From Phaeospirillum sp. (GTDB taxonomy: Bacteria; Pseudomonadota; Alphaproteobacteria; Rhodospirillales; Magnetospirillaceae): a stretch of 64,000 nt of DNA. The number at the start of each line of letters is the position of its first letter. The first letter of the stretch is position 1. Where the stretch lies: contig JAUSFB010000030.1 in NCBI GenBank assembly GCA_030651575.1, positions 186,001 through 250,000 on the forward strand, given 5' to 3'. Both the position numbers and the translations under genes were made by a program. Positions 30,683 to 39,498 of the stretch are shown here, piece after piece. The notes under the pieces were generated by a model, which saw nothing but the letters and a program-made list of their open reading frames with translations, was not told the DNA's origin and searched no databases.

Positions 30683-31615
30683 TTATTCCGGGCAGATCAG
30701 TTCGACGGTGTCGTCACCCACCGAAATCTCGGCGGGCAGGCGGGCGACGATGTCGCCATCGCCCTGGACGGGAGCGCCGCGCGGCCCGGTGATCAGGATG
30801 CTGCGGGCCGAGATCACCTGGACCTCGGGCAGCTCCGACAGTTTGCCCATGGGTAGGGCCAGGCCATAGCGCAGCATGCCGGAAATGCCGCTGTTGGGCA
30901 GGATGCAGACTTCCAGCATGGGGGTTTCCAGATTGGCGTTGGGGGCGGCGATGAAGGGGCCGCCGTAAAAGCGGCCCTTGCAGGCGACCACCATGCGGCC
31001 CTCGTAGTCGATTCCGTCGGCGCGGATGCCCAGCTTTGGGAAGTCGTACCCCACCGCCTGCTTCAGGCTTTCCACCACATAGGCCAGCTTGCCGGTGCGC
31101 CGTTTCAAGGCGATGCTGACCCCGGCCACCACATGGGCGTCGAGGCCGGCCCCGGCCATCAGCAGGAAGCGGCGGCAATTGGCCACCGCCACATGGACAT
31201 GACGGGCCGGGCCAAAGGCGATGGCGCGGGCGATCTGATCGATGTTCTTTGGGTCGAGTCCGATTTCGCAGGCCAGCACATTGGCGGTGCCCAGCGGGAT
31301 CACCCCCAGCGCCAGCCCCCCCGCCCCCCGGCCCAATCCGTTCAGGACTTCGTTGACGGTGCCGTCGCCGCCGGCGGCGATCACCGCGTCGTGCTCCTGG
31401 GAGCTGGCCTCGGCGGCGAAGTCCTCGGCATCGCCCCGCCGGCGGGTCTGGCGGCTGACCACGACGCAGCCCAGACTCTCCAGCCGCTCGATCACTTCCA
31501 GCAGGCGGCGGCGCTTATGACTGCCGGCGGCGGGATTATGAATGACCAGCACGCGGCGGGGGATGGTCGGAACATGCGGGGCTGTATCCGGTGTTGCCAT
31601 GTATTCTGAATTCAT
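30683..31615 (-). CDS. Diacylglycerol kinase-family lipid kinase (YegS/DagK type)
   Basis: 310 residues (305 from the second Met at 31600). Catalytic-domain signatures: VIHNPAAGSHKRRR, the nucleotide-binding AAGGDGTVNEVLNGL, and LGVIPLGTANVLACEIG; the C-terminal beta domain has GAGLDAHVV and PVQGDGD. Members phosphorylate diacylglycerol or other lipids to phosphatidic acid at the membrane. It is divergent from the PlcP-like/glycosyltransferase pair, which would generate and use diacylglycerol, so a role in recycling the same pool is plausible. Confidence 0.88.
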   Translation of the reverse strand: MNSEYMATPDTAPHVPTIPRRVLVIHNPAAGSHKRRRLLEVIERLESLGCVVVSRQTRRRGDAEDFAAEASSQEHDAVIAAGGDGTVNEVLNGLGRGAGGLALGVIPLGTANVLACEIGLDPKNIDQIARAIAFGPARHVHVAVANCRRFLLMAGAGLDAHVVAGVSIALKRRTGKLAYVVESLKQAVGYDFPKLGIRADGIDYEGRMVVACKGRFYGGPFIAAPNANLETPMLEVCILPNSGISGMLRYGLALPMGKLSELPEVQVISARSILITGPRGAPVQGDGDIVARLPAEISVGDDTVELICPE

Positions 31616-31787
31616 GAGTGAGGTATATATCGTGGAGAACGGCAGGGCTGTATGAATTTAATATTACAGTAATTGTTCAAATTCATTAAATCTGCAAAAT
31701 ATTGCTTGATAAGCATGTACTGACTCCGCGTCTGTGACTATATGTTGAGGCATGAGCTGTCAAAAACTTGCTTCGGATGGCTAACCG
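31616..31787. promoter_or_regulatory. AT-rich divergent promoter region
   Basis: The 172 bases between the lipid kinase and the PlcP-like gene are markedly AT-rich compared with the rest of the window (for example 31652-31710). They must hold both divergent promoters. Half-sites resembling CTGTSAY occur at 31732 and 31757, but their spacing does not make a proper Pho box. Confidence 0.45.
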
Positions 31788-32606
31788 ATGAACGCCAATA
31801 TGGATATCAAACGGCGTTACAGGACCATCTGGATTTCCGACCTTCACCTTGGAACGCGTGGGTGCAAGGCCGATGACCTGCTGGACTTCCTCAGGCATAC
31901 CGAGTCCGAGACTCTGTACCTCGTCGGCGACATCATCGACGGCTGGCGGCTGCGCAAGTCGTGGTACTGGCCGCAATCCCACAACGATGTGGTCCAAAAG
32001 GTGCTGCGCAAGGCCCGAAAAGGAACGCGGGTGCTGTTCATCCCCGGTAATCACGACGAGTTCGCCCGCGATTACCACGGCATGCTACTGGGCGACATCC
32101 AGGTGGCGGTCACCGCCGTTCATCGCACCGCCGATGGCCGTCAACTGCTGATCTTGCACGGCGACGCCTTTGATGGGGTGGTGGCGCATGCCCGATGGCT
32201 GGCCCATCTGGGCGATGGGGCCTACACCATGGCGCTGGCGCTGAACCATTGGTTCAATCTGGCGCGCCGCGCCCTGGGGTTTCCCTATTGGTCGCTGTCG
32301 GCCTATCTGAAGCACAAGGTAAAGAACGCGGTCCAGTACATCGCTAATTTCGAGGAGACCATGGCCGACGAGGCTCGCCGCCACGGCGTCGACGGCGTGG
32401 TCTGCGGCCATATCCACCATGCCGAGATGCGTGTGCTGGACGGTGTCTTGTATTGCAATGACGGCGATTGGGTCGAGAGCTGCACCGCCCTGGTGGAGGA
32501 CTTCGACGGTCGGCTGGAGATCCTTCACTGGCATGATCGGGACAAGTTCTCCACCGCGACGGCGAGTCCCATGATGGCGGATGGTTCGGTGCCGGAGGGA
32601 GCCTGA
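31788..32606 (+). CDS. PlcP/LpxH-like metallophosphoesterase
   Basis: 272 residues of the calcineurin-like family often labelled UDP-2,3-diacylglucosamine diphosphatase. Metal motifs: WISDLHLGTRG, LVGDIIDGW, IPGNHDE, LHGDAFD and GHIHHAE. The full pattern, including WYWPQSHNDVVQKVLRKARKGT and YLKHKVKNAVQYI, matches PlcP, the phosphate-starvation phospholipase C that releases diacylglycerol from phospholipids (known from Sinorhizobium and marine bacteria). The next gene, four bases on, is a GT4 glycosyltransferase, as in plcP-agt loci. LpxH activity in lipid A synthesis is the alternative; many alphaproteobacteria use LpxI for that. Confidence 0.82.
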   Translation: MNANMDIKRRYRTIWISDLHLGTRGCKADDLLDFLRHTESETLYLVGDIIDGWRLRKSWYWPQSHNDVVQKVLRKARKGTRVLFIPGNHDEFARDYHGMLLGDIQVAVTAVHRTADGRQLLILHGDAFDGVVAHARWLAHLGDGAYTMALALNHWFNLARRALGFPYWSLSAYLKHKVKNAVQYIANFEETMADEARRHGVDGVVCGHIHHAEMRVLDGVLYCNDGDWVESCTALVEDFDGRLEILHWHDRDKFSTATASPMMADGSVPEGA

Positions 32607-32610
32607 AACA

Positions 32611-33642
32611 ATGCGGATACTGGTCGTGTCGGATGCCTGGCGTCCTCAGGTCAACGGGGTGGTCCGCACCCTCGACACCCTGAAAAGCGAGTTGGAGGTT
32701 GTCGGCCACGAAGTGGTGATGGTGACGCCGGATCGCTTCCGCACCATCGCCTGCCCGACCTATCCCGAGATCCGGCTGGCCTTTTTCCCCGGTGCCAAGG
32801 TGGCGCGCATGATCCGGGCGGCGCAGCCCTGCGCCGTCCATATCGCCACCGAAGGGCCGCTGGGCTGGGCGGCGCGGCGCGCCTGCATCCGCATGGGGCT
32901 GCCCTTCACCACCGCCTATCACACCCGCTTTCCCGAATACATCCAGGCCCGGTTCCGGGTGCCGTTGCCATTGTCCTATGCGGTGATGCGCCGCTTCCAT
33001 GGGGCCTCGTCCTGCGTGATGGTGGCAACCGAGGGGATCGAGACCGAGCTGGCCGGACGGGGGTTTGGAAACATCCGCCGCTGGTCGCGCGGCGTCGATA
33101 CCGCGGTGTTTCGTCCGCGTCCCGAGGCGCGGGGAGGGGACGGTCCGTTCGCCGACCTGCCCCGGCCGATCTTTTTGTATGTGGGGCGGGTCGCGGTGGA
33201 GAAGAATGTCGAGGCCTTTCTGGCGCTCGATCTGCCCGGCGCCAAGGTGGTGGTCGGCGACGGCCCCCAGTTGGAGGCCATGCGACAGCACTATCCCCAG
33301 GCGCATTTCACCGGCCCCCGCTTTGGCGAGGATCTGGCGACCCATTATGCCGCCGGCGACGTGTTCGTCTTTCCCAGCCGCACCGACACCTTCGGGCTGG
33401 TGCTGCTGGAAGCCCTGGCTTCCGGCCTGCCGGTGGCGGCTTATCCGGTGGCGGGGCCGGCCGATGTCATCGGCGTCAATCCGGTGGGCGTGCTGGACGA
33501 TGATCTGGGCAAGGCGGCGCTGGCCGCCCTCGATCTGGATGCGGGAGCCTGCCGCGCCCATGCCCTGGGCTTTTCCTGGGCCGCCTCCACCCGCCAATTC
33601 ATCACGAATCTGGCGCCGTTCGCGGCCGGAGACGCCGATTGA
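32611..33642 (+). CDS. GT4 glycosyltransferase, candidate diacylglycerol glycosyltransferase (Agt-like)
   Basis: 343 residues with a GT-B fold. The N-terminal half opens RILVVSDAWRPQVNGVVRTL and has TAYHTRFPEY; the C-terminal donor site has YVGRVAVEKNVEAFLALD, GDGP and the E-x7-E pattern FPSRTDTFGLVLLEALASGLPV (in segments). Relatives include SqdX, mannosyltransferase MgtA and the Agt enzymes that add glucose or glucuronate to diacylglycerol. A good ribosome site (GGAGGGA) precedes the ATG at 32611. Pairing with a PlcP-like gene suggests replacement of phospholipids by glycolipids. The sugar donor cannot be read from sequence. Confidence 0.82.
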   Translation: MRILVVSDAWRPQVNGVVRTLDTLKSELEVVGHEVVMVTPDRFRTIACPTYPEIRLAFFPGAKVARMIRAAQPCAVHIATEGPLGWAARRACIRMGLPFTTAYHTRFPEYIQARFRVPLPLSYAVMRRFHGASSCVMVATEGIETELAGRGFGNIRRWSRGVDTAVFRPRPEARGGDGPFADLPRPIFLYVGRVAVEKNVEAFLALDLPGAKVVVGDGPQLEAMRQHYPQAHFTGPRFGEDLATHYAAGDVFVFPSRTDTFGLVLLEALASGLPVAAYPVAGPADVIGVNPVGVLDDDLGKAALAALDLDAGACRAHALGFSWAASTRQFITNLAPFAAGDAD

Positions 33643-33660
33643 AGTTGTTCTAATTCGGGA

Positions 33661-33689
33661 TTGATCTCTTGACCGAGGTCACATACAAT
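33661..33689 (+). promoter_or_regulatory. Candidate sigma-70-type promoter of the small membrane protein
   Basis: TTGATC at 33661-33666 and TACAAT at 33684-33689 are separated by 17 bases, about 48 bases before the start of the small open frame at 33737. Confidence 0.5.
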
Positions 33690-33736
33690 ATTGCTAATGC
33701 TGCATTGCGGCCGTATCAATTCCGAAGAGGTGTCCC

Positions 33737-33907
33737 ATGTCCAGTGTTCACAGCGCCATGTACCTCGACTCCTGCGCCCATCGGGGTTCCGAGCATACGG
33801 GGGAATGGGGGCCGGTGGCACGGACGGTCGCCGCGGTCGGCTATCTCCTGGCCGTGGGAATCGCCTTTACCAGCATCACCGGCGGCATCCTCTTCCTGCT
33901 GGGTTAG
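33737..33907 (+). CDS. Small single-span membrane protein, unknown function
   Basis: 56 residues (MSSVHSAMYLDSCAHRG..., ending GGILFLLG). The N-terminal half is polar with two His and a Cys; residues about 31-55 form one hydrophobic segment. An AGAGG ribosome site lies eight bases before the ATG and a plausible promoter further up. No family recognised. It stands between the glycosyltransferase pair and the GT39 gene. It could instead be a chance frame, but signal and composition together favour a real gene. Confidence 0.55.
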   Translation: MSSVHSAMYLDSCAHRGSEHTGEWGPVARTVAAVGYLLAVGIAFTSITGGILFLLG

Positions 33908-33985
33908 CCTCAGGCCCTTGACCGGCGGGCGGTCTTCGTGCTGTTGATGCCGCTTGTTCAGTGATTGACGCGGGATGACCAGGAC

Positions 33986-35623
33986 GTGGAACGACTGACC
34001 GGCGGATTCCGCCCTTATCTCCTGCTCTCGCTGCTGTGCCTGTTCTTGTACCTGCCCGGGCTGGTTTCGGTGCCGCCGCTGGATCGCGACGAGTCGCGTT
34101 TCGTGCAGGCCACCCGCCAGATGCTGGAGACCGGCGACTTCATCCGCATCCAGTTCCAGCAGGAAATGCGGGCTAAAAAGCCGGTGGGCGCCTACTGGCT
34201 GCAAGCGGCCAGCGTCAGCCTGTTTTCCGACAAGGCCAGCCGCGAAATCTGGCCCTATCGCCTGCCTTCGGCCCTGTCGGCCTGGGCGGCGGTGCTGATG
34301 ACCTTTGCTTTCGGCCGCCATCTGTTCGGCCGCCAACCGGCCTTGTTGGGGGCGGCGCTGCTGGCGTCGTGCCTGATCCTGGTGGCCGAGGCGCATCAGG
34401 CCAAGTCCGACGCGCTGCTGCTGGCCTGCGCCGTGGCGGCCCAGGGGGCGCTGGGGCGGTTCTATCTGGGCTCCAAGGGCAAGGCCGTCCCCGGCATGGG
34501 GGTGGCGCTGGCGTTCTGGGTCGCCATCGGCGTATCCATCCTGGTCAAGGGGCCGGTGGTTCCCGCCGTGACCCTGCTGACCATCCTGGCCCTGGTGATC
34601 GCCGACAGGCAGGCGGCCTGGCTGGTGGGGTTGCGACCCATGACCGGGGTGATCGTCGCCGCCTCCATCGCGGCGCCGTGGTTTGTCGCCATCTCGCAGG
34701 CCACCGGCGGGGCCTTTGTCGGCGAGGCGATCAAGGGCGATCTGCTGCCCAAGTTGCTGGGAGCCCAGGAAAGCCACGGCGGCTGGCCCGGCACCTATCT
34801 GGCGCTGGCGGTGGTGACCATGTGGCCCGCCTCGCTGCTGCTGTGGCCCGGTCTGATCGCCGCATGGCGCGAGCGGCTGCGGCCGGAGGTGCGGTACTGT
34901 TTCGCCTGGGTCGTTCCCGCCTGGGTGATGTTCGAACTCGTGCCGACCAAATTGCCCCATTACGTGCTGCCGGCCTTTCCCGCCCTGTGCCTGCTGATGG
35001 CGGCGGCGGTGATCGGTGGCGCGCCGGTCCTGCTGAGTCGCGGCGCCAAGGTCTGGTATGGGCTGTGGAGCCTGATCTGTCTGGTGTTGGCGGCGGCGGT
35101 GGTGATCGCCCCCCACCAGTTCGCCGACGGCTTTGCCCTGATGAGCATCCCTTCGGCCCTGGCCATCGTCGGCACCGGCCTGTTGACTGCGATTCTGGCC
35201 CTGCGCGGCCGCATGCGCGCCACCGCCATGGCGGTGGTGGTGACGGCGGTCACCGCCTTTCAGGTGGTGTTCGAGGGCGTATTGCCGCAACTGGACATGC
35301 TGTTCGTCAGTCGGGCCGCCGCCGAGCTGGTGGCCATGCGGCCTCACCAGGGCGCGGTGGTGGTGGCGGGCTATGCCGAGCCCAGTCTGGTGTTCCTGCT
35401 GGGTACCGACACCGTCCTGACCAATGGCGCCAATGCCGCCGTCAACCTGACCAAGGGACCGGCGGCCCTGTCGCTGGTGGCTGATCGCGAGGAGAAGGAC
35501 TTCTTTGCCGCCGCCGCCGCCAACAATGTCCGGCCAGTGGTGGTGGGCATGGTCCGAGGCTTCAACTATTCACGCGGCAAGCCGGTGACGCTGACCGCCT
35601 ATGCGGTGGAGGGCAAGCTGTGA
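33986..35623 (+). CDS. ArnT/PMT-like GT39 membrane glycosyltransferase
   Basis: 545 residues with about ten or more membrane segments. The first periplasmic loop carries PPLDRDESRFVQATRQMLETGDFI, the acidic catalytic motif of lipid-phosphate-sugar transferases, followed by KKPVGAYWLQA. Relatives such as ArnT move a sugar from undecaprenyl phosphate to lipid A or other periplasmic acceptors. Acceptor and sugar are unknown. A GTG start at 33986 with AGGA upstream is chosen; a TTG at 33965 is possible. The stop overlaps the next start (GTGA), coupling it to the PAP2 phosphatase, which could recycle lipid phosphate. Confidence 0.85.
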   Translation: MERLTGGFRPYLLLSLLCLFLYLPGLVSVPPLDRDESRFVQATRQMLETGDFIRIQFQQEMRAKKPVGAYWLQAASVSLFSDKASREIWPYRLPSALSAWAAVLMTFAFGRHLFGRQPALLGAALLASCLILVAEAHQAKSDALLLACAVAAQGALGRFYLGSKGKAVPGMGVALAFWVAIGVSILVKGPVVPAVTLLTILALVIADRQAAWLVGLRPMTGVIVAASIAAPWFVAISQATGGAFVGEAIKGDLLPKLLGAQESHGGWPGTYLALAVVTMWPASLLLWPGLIAAWRERLRPEVRYCFAWVVPAWVMFELVPTKLPHYVLPAFPALCLLMAAAVIGGAPVLLSRGAKVWYGLWSLICLVLAAAVVIAPHQFADGFALMSIPSALAIVGTGLLTAILALRGRMRATAMAVVVTAVTAFQVVFEGVLPQLDMLFVSRAAAELVAMRPHQGAVVVAGYAEPSLVFLLGTDTVLTNGANAAVNLTKGPAALSLVADREEKDFFAAAAANNVRPVVVGMVRGFNYSRGKPVTLTAYAVEGKL

Positions 35624-36408
35624 CTCCGTCCGATCGGATCGTTTCAGCCTGGGAACGCGCGGCGTCAGAGGTGGCCGAGCGGTGGCGGCGGAGCGCTGCG
35701 GCGCGGCGCGTCGTCGCCGGCCAGTGGCGGCGGACCCGGCGCTGGCCGCTGACCTGGATGACGGTTTACGCGGCGGTCTTCGTCGTCCTGGGCTATGGCG
35801 TGCTGGACCGGCCGTTGGCCTTTGTGTTGAAGGCCCGGATCGGCGGCGAGTTCGAGGGCTTTCTTAAAACCGTCACCCATCTGGGGCTGGCGGCGGTCTG
35901 GCTGGTTCCATCCGGCCTGCTGGCGGTGGCGATCATGCTGGCCTGGCGGGCTGCGCCGTTGCTTGAGATGCGCGCCCGGCTGGCGCGGGCAGCCTGGGTT
36001 CCTGGCTTTGTCTTCTTGTCGGTGGCGCTGTCGGGCCTGCTGAATCTGCTGATCAAGACCACGGTGGGCCGTACCCGGCCGCGCGCCCTGTTCGAGGACG
36101 GCGTCTACGACTTCGCGCCCCTTACCCACGCCTATCTGACCAATTCGTTTCCCTCGGGGCATACCCAGGCGGCCTTTGCCGCCATGACGGCGCTGACCTT
36201 CGTGTTTCCGCGCTATGACGTTGCTTTTATCGCCATGGCGGTGCTGGTGGCGGCGTCGCGGGTGCTGACCACTGTGCATTTCCTGTCGGACGCGGTGATG
36301 GGGGCCTGGGTGGGGGTGGTGGTGACGGTGCTTCTTCACCGCCTGTTGGATCGGCGCGGCATCCATGTGCGGTTGCGGTTCGAGCGCGATCGAAAGTTGA
36401 ACGACTAG
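35620..36408 (+). CDS. PAP2-family membrane phosphatase
   Basis: 262 residues, about six membrane segments. The three catalytic motifs are intact: KTTVGRTRPR, SFPSGHT and SRVLTTVHFLSD. Such enzymes dephosphorylate phosphatidate, undecaprenyl pyrophosphate or lipid A. Starts with GTG overlapping the previous stop. An Arg-rich N-terminal region of about 45 residues precedes the first membrane segment. The 136-base gap after it holds an inverted repeat (CCACG-ATC-CGTGG at 36442-36454) but nothing else clear. Confidence 0.9.
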   Translation: MTPSDRIVSAWERAASEVAERWRRSAAARRVVAGQWRRTRRWPLTWMTVYAAVFVVLGYGVLDRPLAFVLKARIGGEFEGFLKTVTHLGLAAVWLVPSGLLAVAIMLAWRAAPLLEMRARLARAAWVPGFVFLSVALSGLLNLLIKTTVGRTRPRALFEDGVYDFAPLTHAYLTNSFPSGHTQAAFAAMTALTFVFPRYDVAFIAMAVLVAASRVLTTVHFLSDAVMGAWVGVVVTVLLHRLLDRRGIHVRLRFERDRKLND

Positions 36409-36544
36409 CCCCACCACATCCAGCAGTCATCCTTGCGCTCTCCACGATCCGTGGTATGATTCCCGCCCTTCACGGCTTTGGTTTTCGTCAAGGGGGGGAG
36501 GTGCCGGTGTCCCTAAGCAGAGTTCCTGACAGGTCGCGCAGCTC

Positions 36545-38554
36545 ATGCTGATCGCGGCCGCCCTATCCGCCTTATTGGCCCTCGCCGTGCTCGGCGTGCT
36601 GGCCGGGGGTGAGATGTGGCGGCATCGCGTCGTCTATTTCTGCTGCGCTTTGGCCAGTCTGGCCCTGCTGATCGGCGGGTTGAAGCATCTGGGCCAGACG
36701 CCGGGAACCGGCCCCGCCATTGTCCTTCCCATCGGCCTGCCCTGGATGGCGGCCCATTTCCGCCTCGACAACCTGTCGGCGCTGTTCATGGTGATCGTCA
36801 ATCTGGGGACGGCGGCGGCCTCGGTCTATGGCATCGGCTATTGCTCCCATCTGCCCGAGCCCCGGCGGGTGACGCCGTTCTTTCCGTTGTTCCTGTTCGG
36901 CATGAACGCGGTGCTGATCGCCGACGACGCTTTCATGTTCCTGGTGTCGTGGGAGTTCATGTCGCTGGCCTCGTGGCTGCTGGTGCTGGCCGATCACAAG
37001 AATCCCGAGAACCGCTCGGCCGCCATGGTTTATCTGATGATGGCGGCGTTCGGAACCTTTTGCCTGCTGACCTGTTTCGGCCTGCTGGCCGGGCCGGAGG
37101 GGGCCTACTCCTTCCCCGCCATGCGCGGCGGCGTGCTGGAGCCCATGACCGGCTTCCTGGTGGTGCTGCTGGCGGTGCTGGGGGCGGGGTCGAAGGCGGG
37201 GCTGGTGCCGTTGCACGCTTGGCTGCCGCTGGCCCATCCGGCGGCGCCCAGCCATGTCTCGGCGCTGATGAGCGGCGTCATGACCAAGGTGGCGCTGTAC
37301 GGTCTGATCCGCATCCTGTTCGACCTGCACGGCCATGTGGCCTGGGGCTGGGGAGCGGCGCTGATGGTGATCGGCGGCATCACCGCCGTGATGGGGGTGC
37401 TGTACGCCATTTTGCAGGACGATCTGAAAAAGCTGCTGGCCTATTCCACCGTCGAGAATATCGGGGTGGTGGTGATCGGTCTGGGGCTGGCGCTGGCCTT
37501 CAAGGATAGCGGCGAAAAGACCCTGGCGGCGCTGGCGCTGGTGGCCGGCCTGTATCACATGCTGAACCACGCCATCTTCAAGACGCTGCTGTTCCTGTCG
37601 GCCGGGGCGGTGATCACCGCCACCGGCGAGCGCGATCTGGGCAAGCTGGGCGGGCTGTTGAAGCGGATGCCGTGGACGGGGGCCGCCACCCTGGTGGGGG
37701 CGGCGGCCATCTCGGCTCTGCCGCCCCTGAACGGCTTCGTGTCGGAATGGCTGATCTTTCAGTCGCTGTTCAAGGGGCCGGGACTGCCCCACTGGACCAT
37801 GAAGTTCGGCGTGCCGGTGGTGGGCGCCATGCTGGCGCTGGCGGCGGCGCTGGCGGCGACCTGTTTCGTGCGGGCCTATGGCATCGCTTTCCTGGGGCGG
37901 CCGCGGTCCGCTGCTGCTGCGGCGGCTCATCGCCTGCCGGCTTCCATGCGCTGGACCATGGCGATGCTGGCGGTGTTGTGCATCGTCTTGGGCGCCATCC
38001 CGGTGACGGTGACCGACGCCCTGTCCGGGGTGGTTCAGCCGCTGACCGGGGTTCACTTCGCGGTGTCGGCCGACCTGGGTTGGCCGTGGCTGTCGCCGGT
38101 GAGTTCGACGCGCGGTTCGTACTCCGGCACTGTACTGGTGATGACCGGTCTGTCGCTGTTCGTGATCAGTATCTTGCTGGTGCACGGGTTCGGCACCACC
38201 AAGGTCCGTCGGGCCGACGCCTGGGATTGCGGCCATGCCGAGGACATTCCCGAGACCCAGTATACCGGGCAAAGCTTTGCCCAGCCCCTGCGCCGGGTGT
38301 TCTGCTCCTCGCTGTTCGCCGCCCGCGAGACGGTGGACATGCCCGAGCCGGGCGATCAGTCGCCGGCCCGCCTGACGGTGCGGGTGATCGACCCGATCTG
38401 GACCTACCTGTATCTCGGCATCCTGCGGGTGGTGGACGCCATCGCCGACCGGGTCAACCGCATGCAGTTCCTGACGGTGCGGCGCTATCTGCTGATGATG
38501 TTCGCCACCTTGGTGTTCATGCTGCTGGTGGTGGCGGCGAGGCAGCAGAAATGA
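36545..38554 (+). CDS. HyfB-type (NuoL/antiporter-like) subunit of an Ehr-type complex
   Basis: 669 residues, about 16 membrane segments, with the antiporter-like core (FLVSWEFMSLASWLLVL; GSKAGLVPLHAWLPLAHPAAPSHVSALMSG; LKKLLAYSTVENIG) that carries the conserved Glu and Lys residues of ion-translocating subunits. The long C-terminal part (ADAWDCGHAEDIPETQYTGQSFAQPLRRVF, in segments) is characteristic of hydrogenase-4 subunit B rather than NuoL. It heads a six-gene operon and probably moves protons or Na+. The start ATG at 36545 has only a weak ribosome site. Stop overlaps the next start. Confidence 0.9.
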   Translation: MLIAAALSALLALAVLGVLAGGEMWRHRVVYFCCALASLALLIGGLKHLGQTPGTGPAIVLPIGLPWMAAHFRLDNLSALFMVIVNLGTAAASVYGIGYCSHLPEPRRVTPFFPLFLFGMNAVLIADDAFMFLVSWEFMSLASWLLVLADHKNPENRSAAMVYLMMAAFGTFCLLTCFGLLAGPEGAYSFPAMRGGVLEPMTGFLVVLLAVLGAGSKAGLVPLHAWLPLAHPAAPSHVSALMSGVMTKVALYGLIRILFDLHGHVAWGWGAALMVIGGITAVMGVLYAILQDDLKKLLAYSTVENIGVVVIGLGLALAFKDSGEKTLAALALVAGLYHMLNHAIFKTLLFLSAGAVITATGERDLGKLGGLLKRMPWTGAATLVGAAAISALPPLNGFVSEWLIFQSLFKGPGLPHWTMKFGVPVVGAMLALAAALAATCFVRAYGIAFLGRPRSAAAAAAHRLPASMRWTMAMLAVLCIVLGAIPVTVTDALSGVVQPLTGVHFAVSADLGWPWLSPVSSTRGSYSGTVLVMTGLSLFVISILLVHGFGTTKVRRADAWDCGHAEDIPETQYTGQSFAQPLRRVFCSSLFAARETVDMPEPGDQSPARLTVRVIDPIWTYLYLGILRVVDAIADRVNRMQFLTVRRYLLMMFATLVFMLLVVAARQQK

Positions 38555-39498
38555 ACGCAGTTTTGGGGCAGCTGGGGCAGATTTTCCTGGTGGTGGCGCT
38601 GGCGCCGCTGATCACCGGCTGGGTGCGCCTCGTCAAGTCGCGGCTCAACGGCCGGATCGGGGCTTCGCCGCTGCAACCCTACCGCGACATCTACCGCCTG
38701 CTTCAGAAAGAGGCGATCGTGGCGCATTCGGCGTCCTGGGTGTTCCGGGCCGCGCCCTATGTCACCTTTGCCGCGGTATGGCTGGCGGCCTGCATCATTC
38801 CGACCTACACCACCAATATGTTCCTGGCCCCCGCCGCCGATCTGATCGCCCTGGTGGCGTTGCTGGGGGTGGCGCGGTTCTGGACGGCGTTGGCCGGCAT
38901 GGATGTGGGCACCGCCTTTGGCGGCCTGGGGGCGTCGCGCGAGATGATGATCGCGTCCTTGGCCGAGCCGGCCATGCTGATGGTCAGCTTTTCGCTGTCG
39001 CTGATCTCGGGGACCACGTCGCCGACTCAGATCATCGTCTTCATCCTAGACGGCGGCGTCGGAATCGAGGTTTCCATGGGGTTGGCGCTGGTGGCGCTGA
39101 TCATGGTGGCGGTTGCCGAGAACGGCCGCATTCCCATCGACAATCCCGCCACCCACCTGGAACTGACCATGGTGCACGAGGCCATGGTGCTGGAGTATTC
39201 CGGCCGCCATCTGGCGCTGATGGAGGGGGCCGGCATGGTGCGCTTGACCCTGTTCATGGCCCTGATCGGCGGTATTTTCGCGCCTTGGGGCATCGGGGTG
39301 CCGGGGACGGGAGCGGCGGGGGCCTTGGTGGGGCTTGGCGCCTTCCTGGCCAAGTGTTTCGTGCTGGCGACGGCGCTGGCCTTTTTCGAGACCGCGATCG
39401 CCAAGATGCGGGTGTTCCGCTATGCCGACTTCCTGGGCGGCGCGTTGCTGCTGGGCCTGCTGGCCACCATCTTCTTGTATGTCTCGGAGGCGGTGTGA
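38551..39498 (+). CDS. HyfC/HycD-type (NuoH-like) membrane subunit
   Basis: 315 residues, about eight membrane segments. NuoH family: RLVKSRLNGRIGASPLQPYRDI at the cytoplasmic loop and AENGRIPIDNPATHLELTMVHEAMVLEYSG, the acidic stretch that in complex I and group 4 hydrogenases links the peripheral arm to the membrane arm. Begins ATGA-overlapped with the hyfB-like gene and ends TGATG-overlapped with the next. The acidic residues are retained, so coupling is plausible even though the large subunit lacks a NiFe site. Confidence 0.92.
   Translation: MNAVLGQLGQIFLVVALAPLITGWVRLVKSRLNGRIGASPLQPYRDIYRLLQKEAIVAHSASWVFRAAPYVTFAAVWLAACIIPTYTTNMFLAPAADLIALVALLGVARFWTALAGMDVGTAFGGLGASREMMIASLAEPAMLMVSFSLSLISGTTSPTQIIVFILDGGVGIEVSMGLALVALIMVAVAENGRIPIDNPATHLELTMVHEAMVLEYSGRHLALMEGAGMVRLTLFMALIGGIFAPWGIGVPGTGAAGALVGLGAFLAKCFVLATALAFFETAIAKMRVFRYADFLGGALLLGLLATIFLYVSEAV

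Noticed and set aside
31720-31763. Pho box before the PlcP-like gene
   Set aside because: CTGT-type half-sites occur at 31732 and 31757 but the 11-base direct-repeat spacing is missing.
36442-36475. Possible sigma-54 promoter (GG-N10-GC) before the Ehr-type operon
   Set aside because: GG at 36453 and GC ten bases on fit the minimal rule, but the TTGC element is absent (CCGC), so the match is no better than chance in GC-rich DNA.
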